From the NCBI GenBank assembly GCA_949291115.1, contig CASETY010000008.1:1-64000 (forward strand): a stretch of 64,000 nt of DNA, in the 5' to 3' direction. A model generated the notes under the pieces. That model searched no databases. It saw only the letters and a list, made by a program, of their open reading frames with translations, and had not been told where the DNA came from. Shown in pieces: positions 26,588 to 33,370 of this stretch. The DNA is from an uncultured bacterium (GTDB taxonomy: Bacteria > Bacillota_I > Bacilli_A > Acholeplasmatales > Anaeroplasmataceae). A program made the position numbers and the translations under genes. The first letter of the stretch is position 1. Each line of letters opens with the position of its first letter.

Positions 26588-27445
26588 TTATTCTCCCACT
26601 TTATTTTGGAAAGCTTGTAGCTGACGTTCTTCTTTTTGTCTTAGTCTTTCATACGCAACCATTTGTTCAATCGATAAATTCACAAACTTTTCTAATGGTG
26701 AGTTAATTGAATAATCAGCTTGACAAACATAATTAATTCTAGCGTCGTTAACTAATTTTAAAACTTTACTCATCTCTTCTTTTTTATAGACCGCAACTGA
26801 TTTTCCACCTTTATCCTTAACTACTTGCATACAAGGAATATCAGTCATTCCATCACCAATGTAAATCATATTACGATAGAAAACATGTCTATTTTTATCA
26901 GGAGTATCACTATTTAATTTTTCATCATCACTAATATCTAAAGTGCCTTTTGAAATTCTAAAAATGAATTGTGTTTTATTAGTAAAATTAATTGCCACTT
27001 TTGGCCATAAAGCTTCTTCATTTTCACCATATAAAAATTCACAACCATAGATATTTTTAAAATATTTAGCTATTTGCGAACCTTCGATTATCTCTTTAGT
27101 TCCACTTGAAATAATATAATGCTCAATTTCTACTCCTAAACTTGCTCCAAATTTGTTAATTCTTTCAAACCAAGTAGAAACGCCATTAAAATATTTAATT
27201 GATTTGCCTAAAGAATTCAAATAATTTTTCGTTAATTTAATTCCTCTTTTAGCACATTCTTCTTTCATAACATACATATAAGCCAAAATTTTATCCATTT
27301 TATATTTAGTACTTACTTCATTAGTTAAACCCCAAAATTCTTTAGGTGTAAGTCCTAAATTAGGAATAAATTCATAATTTTGCATATCTTCTGTACATAA
27401 AGTTTTATCAAAATCGTACATTAATGCGATTATTTGTTTTGCCAT
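26588..27445 (-). CDS. HAD-superfamily phosphatase
   Basis: 285-residue cytoplasmic protein with motif I DFDKT at residues 11-15, motif II serine/threonine in IISSGT (about 111-116) and motif IV YIGDGMTDIPCM (about 195-206), similar to phosphoserine-phosphatase-like HAD hydrolases. A helical cap follows motif I. It heads the transcript of the ABC exporter pair with only 2 nt between the genes, under the promoter 27463-27491. Substrate unknown. Confidence 0.8.
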   Translation of the reverse strand: MAKQIIALMYDFDKTLCTEDMQNYEFIPNLGLTPKEFWGLTNEVSTKYKMDKILAYMYVMKEECAKRGIKLTKNYLNSLGKSIKYFNGVSTWFERINKFGASLGVEIEHYIISSGTKEIIEGSQIAKYFKNIYGCEFLYGENEEALWPKVAINFTNKTQFIFRISKGTLDISDDEKLNSDTPDKNRHVFYRNMIYIGDGMTDIPCMQVVKDKGGKSVAVYKKEEMSKVLKLVNDARINYVCQADYSINSPLEKFVNLSIEQMVAYERLRQKEERQLQAFQNKVGE

Positions 27446-27462
27446 TTATATCACCTATTTTA

Positions 27463-27491
27463 ATTATACATTTTATTAATATCGTATACAA
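27463..27491 (-). promoter_or_regulatory. promoter of the HAD phosphatase/ABC exporter operon
   Basis: Minus strand TTGTAT (27486-27491), 17-bp spacer, TATAAT (27463-27468). Confidence 0.65.
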
Positions 27492-27502
27492 CATTTATCT
27501 AT

Positions 27503-27524
27503 AAAAAAAAAGCGCCTAAGCGCC
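27503..27524 (-). terminator. terminator of the hisS-rluD operon
   Basis: Minus strand GCGC-TTAG-GCGC hairpin followed by nine T, overlapping the end of rluD. Confidence 0.7.
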
Positions 27525-28418
27525 ATTTTCTTTAATTATTTCATCTTCAAAATACTTTGGTAAAGGACAAGTAAATATCATTAACTTATTTGTTCTTGGA
27601 TGAACAAAAGATAGTTCATAAGCATGTAAATATTGACCAATTGTGCCATATACTTTTTTAGGACCATATAAAGGATCACCTAATAAAGGATGGTTAAGAT
27701 AACTAAGATGAACTCTTATTTGATGAGTTCTCCCAGTTTCAAGTTCACATTCAATTAAAGAATTATTCTTAAATTCTTTAACTACTTTAACATGGGTAAT
27801 AGCTTCTTTGCCTCCTTCGTTACAACACATTTTCTTACGATCAATACTAGATCTTTTAATTGGCATATTAATAGTAAACTTTTTTTCTTTAAAATGACCA
27901 ATCGCAATTGCTAGATATTTACGTTTAATACTATGGGTTTTTAATAAATTAGTTAAAAAATTATGAGTTTCATCATTTTTCGCAACAACCAGAAGACCAG
28001 AAGTATCCTTATCAATTCGATGAACAATTCCCGGTCTTATAACCCCATTAATGCCACTTAATTTATCTAAACTATATAAAAGTCCTGAAACTAAAGTATC
28101 ATCATAATGACCAGGAGCAGGATGGACAACTAGTCCTTTAGGTTTGTTAATGACTGCCAAATCATTATCTTCATAAATAATATCTAAATTTAGGTCTTTA
28201 GGTTTTAATTCTAAAGGCTTTTCTTCTTCATAATTTAAGATGATCTCATCATTTAAATCAACTTTATAACTAGCTTTAATAACCTTATTATTTACTAAAA
28301 CTTGATTTAAATCAATTTGTTCTTTAATAAAAGAACGACTTTTACCACTTAAAATACTTAAGGCTTGGTCGATACGTTTACCAACTAAATCTTCATTAAC
28401 TAGATACTTTTTTGTCAT
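27516..28418 (-). CDS. rluD: 23S rRNA pseudouridine synthase, RluD family
   Basis: 300-residue RluA/RluD-family enzyme converting uridines of 23S rRNA to pseudouridine. An S4 RNA-binding domain (about 13-65, KRIDQALSILSGKSRSFIK) precedes the catalytic domain with the aspartate motif GIVHRIDKDTSGLLVV (near 131-146). LETGRTHQIRVH near 227 completes the active-site signature. Its start lies 23 nt inside the end of lspA, a pairing common in Firmicutes. Exact target uridines cannot be told from sequence. Confidence 0.93.
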   Translation of the reverse strand: MTKKYLVNEDLVGKRIDQALSILSGKSRSFIKEQIDLNQVLVNNKVIKASYKVDLNDEIILNYEEEKPLELKPKDLNLDIIYEDNDLAVINKPKGLVVHPAPGHYDDTLVSGLLYSLDKLSGINGVIRPGIVHRIDKDTSGLLVVAKNDETHNFLTNLLKTHSIKRKYLAIAIGHFKEKKFTINMPIKRSSIDRKKMCCNEGGKEAITHVKVVKEFKNNSLIECELETGRTHQIRVHLSYLNHPLLGDPLYGPKKVYGTIGQYLHAYELSFVHPRTNKLMIFTCPLPKYFEDEIIKENGA

Positions 28419-28908
28419 GTCTTCTTTTATCTTGAAAGAAAATCACATCAATAGCTAGTAAGATTACTCCAATTACTAAACAAGCATCAGCTATATTGAA
28501 AACTGGGAAATCATAACTACCAAAACTAAAGGCAAACATATCAATTACCCCTTGATATAAACCAGCCACTGTAAATGAACGGTCTAATAAATTACCAACC
28601 GCTCCGCCAACGATTAAACAAATAGCAATTGAATAAGTTTTCTTCTTTTTAAAATCGTTCCAAGTTGAAGCATATAAAGCTACTAAAGAAGCTACAATAC
28701 TAATAACCATTAAAACAATCGTTGAATCACCAAACATTCCCCAAGCAGCCCCTGTATTATATACTCTTGTTATACTAAAGAAATTAGGAATAACGACTAA
28801 ATTTTCTCTAATTGCTAGATAATTATCAACTACTAATTTAACAGCTTGGTCAATTAAAATAACTGACACAATAAAAATTAAAGTTATAATTTGATTCTTC
28901 TTAATCAT
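28396..28908 (-). CDS. lspA: lipoprotein signal peptidase
   Basis: 170-residue aspartyl signal peptidase II that removes signal peptides from diacylglyceryl-modified prolipoproteins at the membrane. Four transmembrane helices; the conserved NTGAAWG, GGAVGNLLDR and VFNIADA blocks contain the two catalytic aspartates. The open frame reaches a non-ATG codon at 28923, but GGTGG lies 6 nt before the ATG at 28908. It overlaps the deaminase gene by 8 nt and rluD by 23 nt. Likely substrate in this window: the lipoprotein at 12525-13397. Confidence 0.93.
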   Translation of the reverse strand: MIKKNQIITLIFIVSVILIDQAVKLVVDNYLAIRENLVVIPNFFSITRVYNTGAAWGMFGDSTIVLMVISIVASLVALYASTWNDFKKKKTYSIAICLIVGGAVGNLLDRSFTVAGLYQGVIDMFAFSFGSYDFPVFNIADACLVIGVILLAIDVIFFQDKRRHDKKVSS

Positions 28909-29374
28909 TGTAACCACCAACAATTATATTTACTTTTTCCATTTGTTTATAAGTGACATTAGCCGCATCAAACATTCTTCTACTAGCAATATAGTAATCA
29001 TTATCTTTATATTTATCATCCATATAAACAATATGCTTAATTCCACTTTGAATAATTAATTTAGCACATTCATTACAAGGAAATAATGTAACATATAAGG
29101 TTGCGCCTTTTAAAGAAGTTGTTGAATTTAAAATTGCATTTGGCTCTGCATGGACAACATAAGGATATTTAGTATCTAAATCCTTACCAATTTTCCCCCA
29201 CGGAAAAACCTCATCACTACAACCAAAAGGAAAACCATTATAACCAATACCAATAATTCTTTTATCTTCATTAACTATACAAGCCCCCACCTTAGTTGAG
29301 GGGTCTTTTGAACGGTAGCTAGATAAAATAGCTACACCCATAAAATATTCATCCCATGATATATGCTTAGTCAT
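28901..29374 (-). CDS. comEB: dCMP deaminase (ComEB type)
   Basis: 157-residue zinc deaminase that converts dCMP to dUMP for thymidylate synthesis. The zinc ligands and catalytic glutamate are in HAEPNAIL (about 84-91) and PCNECAK (about 109-115), and STKVGACIV near 27 is conserved. It lies 7 nt downstream of aspS and overlaps lspA by 8 nt, within the T-box operon. Confidence 0.9.
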   Translation of the reverse strand: MTKHISWDEYFMGVAILSSYRSKDPSTKVGACIVNEDKRIIGIGYNGFPFGCSDEVFPWGKIGKDLDTKYPYVVHAEPNAILNSTTSLKGATLYVTLFPCNECAKLIIQSGIKHIVYMDDKYKDNDYYIASRRMFDAANVTYKQMEKVNIIVGGYND

Positions 29375-29381
29375 AATTCAC

Positions 29382-30683
29382 CTACGGATTCAAACGATCT
29401 GGTCCACGGAAAATAAACATTGATTCTTTAATGCCTTCATTAAAGATAAGCATTGTAATACGATCAACACCAATACCAAAGCCACCATGTGGAGGACAGC
29501 CATATTTAAAGAAATCTAAATAGAACTTAACATCTTCATCTAAGCCTTTTTCTTCTGCTTGCGCTTTTAAGATTTCATAGCGATGTTCTCTTTGCGCACC
29601 TGTTGTGATTTCACAACCTTTCCAAATTAAATCATAACCACAAGGAACACCTTTTTCATCACGCATATGATAGAAAGCTCTATTTTCTTTACTATAACCT
29701 GTTACAAATAAGAATTCATGACCATATTCTTCTAAAGAGAATTCTTTACATAATCTTTCCCCTTCAGTTGTAAGATCACCTTTTTCATCTTCACTTACTT
29801 TATAGCCATATTTTTCTTCTAATTTTTGATATAAATCATGTAAATCAATACGTGGGAATGGTAAAGTAGGCACTACTATATCGATGCCATATACTTCTTT
29901 AATTTCTTCGCCGTATTTTTCTTTAGTCTTAGCTAAAGCGTAAGTTAACATTTCTTCTTCTAATTTCATAACATCTTCATATGAATCAATATAAGAAAAT
30001 TCTAAATCAAAACCAGTAAATTCAGTCGCATGTTTACGAGACGCAAACTTTTCCGCTCTAAAGACAGGACCTGATTCATAAATGCGTTCAAAACCAGCTG
30101 CCATCGCCATTTGTTTATAAAATTGAGGAGATTGCGCTAAATAAGCATTACGATCAAAATAATCTACTTTAAAAACACCAGCTCCTGATTCACTTTCCGC
30201 CCCAATTAACTTAGGTGTATGTATCTCAATAAAATCTCTTTCATTTAAAAAAGCACGACAACTATTAATAAAGTGAGATTGAACCTTAAACATTAAAGTG
30301 TTTTTCTTAGTTCTTAAATCAATCCAACGATAATCTAATCTTAAATCAATATTAGTTTCTTCACCCTTAGGCGCAACTATTGGTGAAGGTAAGGCAATTG
30401 ATTCAACTTTTAATTTATCAGGATACATTTCCATATGGTTTAGTTTAACATATTCGCTTTCTAAAACCATACCTTCTACTTCAATTACTGAATCAATAGT
30501 TAATTTATCTAATAATTCATTAAATTCTGGATGTTTTTCTTTTTCAATAGTTACTTGAATAACACCTGAAACATCACGTAAAACAATAAAGCACATTGTC
30601 TTTTTATTACGTAAATTTTCTACAAAACCAGCTAAGCGATTAACTTGATTTAATTTTAAATCTTTAATTTGTACTCTCTTCAT
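29382..30683 (-). CDS. aspS: aspartyl-tRNA synthetase, short archaeal-type
   Basis: 433-residue class II synthetase: N-terminal OB-fold anticodon-binding domain (1-100) and a catalytic core with motif 2 GPVFRAEKF...TEFTGFDLEFSYI and motif 3 GFGIGVDRITML. It lacks the roughly 130-residue GAD insertion and C-terminal extension of ordinary bacterial AspRS (about 590 aa) and instead resembles the archaeal/AspRS2 type. Such enzymes are often non-discriminating and also charge tRNA-Asn for GatCAB transamidation; whether this one does is inference. It overlaps hisS by 20 nt and has a GGAGG site. Confidence 0.93.
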   Translation of the reverse strand: MKRVQIKDLKLNQVNRLAGFVENLRNKKTMCFIVLRDVSGVIQVTIEKEKHPEFNELLDKLTIDSVIEVEGMVLESEYVKLNHMEMYPDKLKVESIALPSPIVAPKGEETNIDLRLDYRWIDLRTKKNTLMFKVQSHFINSCRAFLNERDFIEIHTPKLIGAESESGAGVFKVDYFDRNAYLAQSPQFYKQMAMAAGFERIYESGPVFRAEKFASRKHATEFTGFDLEFSYIDSYEDVMKLEEEMLTYALAKTKEKYGEEIKEVYGIDIVVPTLPFPRIDLHDLYQKLEEKYGYKVSEDEKGDLTTEGERLCKEFSLEEYGHEFLFVTGYSKENRAFYHMRDEKGVPCGYDLIWKGCEITTGAQREHRYEILKAQAEEKGLDEDVKFYLDFFKYGCPPHGGFGIGVDRITMLIFNEGIKESMFIFRGPDRLNP

Positions 30684-31944
30684 TACTTTCCTCCTTCAGA
30701 TAATTTACTAAATTTACTAAATTAACCTCTTCTTGACTATCATTTACATTATTCTTAACCCGAATAACACCTTTTTCTAACTCATCTTCACCTAAAATTA
30801 AAGTAAAATGACTATTATATGAATCAGCTATTTTAAACTGAGCTTTTAATGACTTGTTATTAAAATCACCATCACAGCTAATACCAGCTAATCTTAAATT
30901 ATTAATAATTTTTTGAGCTTTAAAGGAAGCCTTTTCCCCTAATGTAATTACAAAACAATCTAAACTATTATTAACTTCTAAATTATTGTTTTCCATCTTT
31001 AAAACTTGAATTAACCGATCTAGACCAAACGCAAGTCCACAAGCAGGCTTCACAGGTCCCCCTAAATCACTAACTAAATCAGAATAACGACCGCCACCAC
31101 AAATAATGTTTTGATTGCCCATCTCACTACTATTATATTCAATCTCAAATACAGTATGTGAATAATAATCAAGACCTCTTACTAAACGTTCATCAACAAT
31201 ATAATCAATATTTAATTCTTTTAATAAAGCTAAAACATTTTGAAAATGTTTAACACTTACTTCATTTAAATAATCTTTAATTTTAGGAGCGTTTAATAAA
31301 ATAGGATTATCTTTATCAACCTTACAATCTAAAATTCTTAAAGGATTATTTTCTAATCTATTTTTACAATCACTACATAAATTATCTATTTTATCACTAA
31401 AATAATTAACTAAAGCTTCTCGATAATTTAGACGTGATTCTTTATCACCTAAAGTATTAATTCTAACTCTTAAACCTTTTAAGCCAAGTTTCTTAAATAA
31501 TAAAATCGCTACATTAATAACATCAACATCAAGCATATAAGAATCAGAACCAATAGCTTCTATCCCAAACTGACTAAATTGACGATATCTACCTTTTTGG
31601 GGTCTTTCATAACGAAACATTGGACCTAAATAATAAAGCTTACAAACATCGTTTGTAACATAAAGTTTATTTTCAATATAAGCCCTTACAACCCCTGCCG
31701 TTCCTTCTGGTCTTAAGGTCATAAGTCTTTGACCACGATCTAAAAAATCATAAGTTTCTTTATTAACCATATCTGAACTATCTTTTTCATCACGATGGAA
31801 TACTTTCGCATTTTCAAAAATAGGTGTTCTTATTTCTTCATAGTTACATAATTTACAAACTTCTCTAATCTTACTTTCAATGTTTTGCCACAAAAGAACT
31901 TCATTTGGTAAAACATCGTATGTACCTTTAGGTTTAGTTTCCAT
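30664..31944 (-). CDS. hisS: histidyl-tRNA synthetase
   Basis: 426-residue class II synthetase. Motif 2 is FRYERPQKGRYRQFSQFG (about 113-130), the histidine-binding motif LVRGLDYYSHTVFE is near 258-271, and CGLAFGLDRL forms motif 3 near 300-309, followed by the C-terminal anticodon-binding domain. First gene of a five-gene operon (hisS, aspS, dCMP deaminase, lspA, rluD) controlled by the T-box leader at 31965-32157; AAAGGAGG precedes the ATG. Confidence 0.96.
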   Translation of the reverse strand: METKPKGTYDVLPNEVLLWQNIESKIREVCKLCNYEEIRTPIFENAKVFHRDEKDSSDMVNKETYDFLDRGQRLMTLRPEGTAGVVRAYIENKLYVTNDVCKLYYLGPMFRYERPQKGRYRQFSQFGIEAIGSDSYMLDVDVINVAILLFKKLGLKGLRVRINTLGDKESRLNYREALVNYFSDKIDNLCSDCKNRLENNPLRILDCKVDKDNPILLNAPKIKDYLNEVSVKHFQNVLALLKELNIDYIVDERLVRGLDYYSHTVFEIEYNSSEMGNQNIICGGGRYSDLVSDLGGPVKPACGLAFGLDRLIQVLKMENNNLEVNNSLDCFVITLGEKASFKAQKIINNLRLAGISCDGDFNNKSLKAQFKIADSYNSHFTLILGEDELEKGVIRVKNNVNDSQEEVNLVNLVNYLKEESNEESTN

Positions 31945-31964
31945 AAAAATCCTCCTTTTTTTAA

Positions 31965-32157
31965 TAAAAAAGCCTTAGATAAAAATATCTAAGGACGAAA
32001 TAACCGCGGTGCCACCTTAATTCTAGCCTTGCTAGCGCTTTATGCCGTTAACGCCTGGTACGAAAAAGTAATAAAGGTGTCAGTCCTAATCTTCTAATCA
32101 ATGCTTCCACCAACCATTGTCGCTTAAAATAGAATGATTATTTCTTCCTTCTTACAT
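31965..32157 (-). promoter_or_regulatory. T-box riboswitch of hisS-aspS, tRNA-Asp type with overlapping Asp/His specifiers
   Basis: The T-box core GGTGGCACCGCGG lies at 32004-32016 on the minus strand and the terminator CCTTAGAT/ATCTAAGG with following T run at 31965-31994. The acceptor-binding UGGC fits discriminator G73, as in tRNA-Asp, not the C73 of tRNA-His. The specifier region reads GACAC (32077-32081): GAC followed by A, placed directly before the closing CCTT helix like the ATC-A of the ileS leader, with a CAC (His) codon overlapping it. Confidence 0.9.
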
Positions 32158-32163
32158 TTGTAA

Positions 32164-32192
32164 ATATTATCATTTTTAAGCTAAGAATACAA
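32164..32192 (-). promoter_or_regulatory. promoter of the hisS operon
   Basis: Minus strand TTGTAT (32187-32192), 17-bp spacer, TAATAT (32164-32169), starting a few bases after the rsmD stop. Confidence 0.6.
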
Positions 32193-32198
32193 GGCTTT

Positions 32199-32735
32199 TT
32201 ACACCTTTAATTTAAAATATAAGACTTTCTTTTTACCATAACGCTTTTCTTTAACTAGTTCATAATAAGTACTTTCTAAATAATTAGTAGTACTTGCCAT
32301 CTCAAAAACAATAATAGTATTATTATTAACTATATTATTAAAATAAAGAGCTTCAATTATACCTTTAACATCTGTATATTTATAAGGTGGATCTAAAAAA
32401 ACATAATCAAAAGTTTCTTTTAATTCTTTTAAACAAGCTAAATAATCTAAATTAAATAATTTATAATCTAAAATACCTAAAGAATCTAAATTACTTTTAG
32501 CTACTTTTAAAGCTTCTTTATTAAAATCATTTAAATATAAATAACTAGCACCTCTAGAATAAGCTTCAATAGCTAAAGCTCCTGAACCACAAAATAAATC
32601 TAAGACTTTACCATTAATGCTAGGACCTAAACTATTAAAAATAGCTTCTCTTATCCTATCTTGCGTCTCTCTAGTGCCTTCTAAATTACATTCCTTGATT
32701 ATCCGATGACGGTACTTACCAGCAATAACGCGCAT
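32199..32735 (-). CDS. rsmD: 16S rRNA (guanine966-N2)-methyltransferase
   Basis: 178-residue SAM-dependent methyltransferase. The SAM-binding loop LDLFCGSGALAIEA is near residues 43-56 and the catalytic N-methyltransferase motif DPPY near 115-118; the N-terminal MRVIAGKYRHR is typical of RsmD. It modifies G966 of 16S rRNA during 30S assembly. It follows the structured RNA at 32759-32912 and has a GGAGG site; it may be read from its own weak promoter or from read-through of that RNA. Confidence 0.93.
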   Translation of the reverse strand: MRVIAGKYRHRIIKECNLEGTRETQDRIREAIFNSLGPSINGKVLDLFCGSGALAIEAYSRGASYLYLNDFNKEALKVAKSNLDSLGILDYKLFNLDYLACLKELKETFDYVFLDPPYKYTDVKGIIEALYFNNIVNNNTIIVFEMASTTNYLESTYYELVKEKRYGKKKVLYFKLKV

Positions 32736-32751
32736 AGTTGCCTCCTACAAT

Positions 32752-32912
32752 AAAAAAAGCTAGGAAGTCCATGAAGAACAAAGTACTTCAAGGGTGGGAT
32801 CTCTTAGCTACCAATCAGGGTCCTTATGAAGAAAACTAAATAAGTATCCGCAACATGATATCTCTTAATCCCAATTTAATAAAAAAATGGGTTCCACGGG
32901 CTTCTTCCTAGC
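32752..32912 (-). ncRNA. structured small RNA, candidate 6S RNA
   Basis: About 154 nt bounded by a 9-bp closing stem GCTAGGAAG (32904-32912) / CTTCCTAGC (32759-32767) and followed by seven T. Inside, CCGTG pairs with CATGG, then an AT-rich asymmetric bubble, then GGGAT/ATCCC, ATCA/TGAT and an apical CTTAT/ATAAG, giving a rod with a large central bubble as in 6S RNA, which mimics an open promoter and binds RNA polymerase. The expected transcription start coincides with the first base of the closing stem. Closeness to hisS-aspS recalls the place of 6S-1 in Bacillus subtilis. No ORF runs through it. Confidence 0.65.
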
Positions 32913-32918
32913 AATTTA

Positions 32919-32947
32919 AATATAGCACATTTTTTAAAAATTGTAAA
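32919..32947 (-). promoter_or_regulatory. promoter of the structured RNA
   Basis: Minus strand TTTACA (32942-32947), 17-bp spacer, TATATT (32919-32924); +1 falls at 32912, the 5' base of the RNA's closing stem. Confidence 0.7.
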
Positions 32948-32951
32948 GTTA

Positions 32952-33320
32952 CTATAAAAAGGTAAATAAAATAGTTCCTAAACCAAAAATCATCATAATA
33001 ACACCAATAAGCATCATTAAGCCATCACCTTTATTATCAGAGCTATTAGGATTAAACTTATTAATTATTGGTAATAAAAATCCACAAACACCAATTAATA
33101 CTAAGGTAAGGCCTAAGCCAAAATGTTCAAAAAAGAAATTACTCTTTTTAACAACATAAACTTGAATAAACATCCAAGCTGAATAGGCAATAGTTAAAAT
33201 TACTACAATCATATACAATACTTTTAAAGTATTTAAAATACGTAATTCTTTTTTTCTTTCCGCAATCGTTTTAACTCTTTTTTCATTATCTAAACTTTGT
33301 TTTACTTCTTCTTTTACCAT
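32952..33320 (-). CDS. small membrane protein of unknown function
   Basis: 122 residues with a charged cytoplasmic N-terminus (Lys/Glu-rich, about 1-33) and three hydrophobic helices (about 34-56, 66-86 and 99-121). No family recognised. The frame extends 16 codons further, but GAGG lies 8 nt before the ATG at 33320. It follows the ABC transporter pair by 50 nt and may be an accessory membrane subunit or simply the operon's last gene. Confidence 0.65.
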   Translation of the reverse strand: MVKEEVKQSLDNEKRVKTIAERKKELRILNTLKVLYMIVVILTIAYSAWMFIQVYVVKKSNFFFEHFGLGLTLVLIGVCGFLLPIINKFNPNSSDNKGDGLMMLIGVIMMIFGLGTILFTFL

Positions 33321-33370
33321 CTTTAAAACCTCACGAAAAATTATAACAAAATAAATATAAGATAACAACC

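Noticed and set aside
17542-27445. A JetD-type TOPRIM nuclease hidden near jetABC
   Set aside because: The flanking genes are an ABC exporter, a HAD phosphatase and ileS; no frame shows a TOPRIM-like motif.
32752-32912. Riboswitch leader controlling rsmD
   Set aside because: The closing stem ends in a T run with its own promoter and a defined 5' base, and no known aptamer core was recognised; a stand-alone RNA fits better, though a leader is not excluded.
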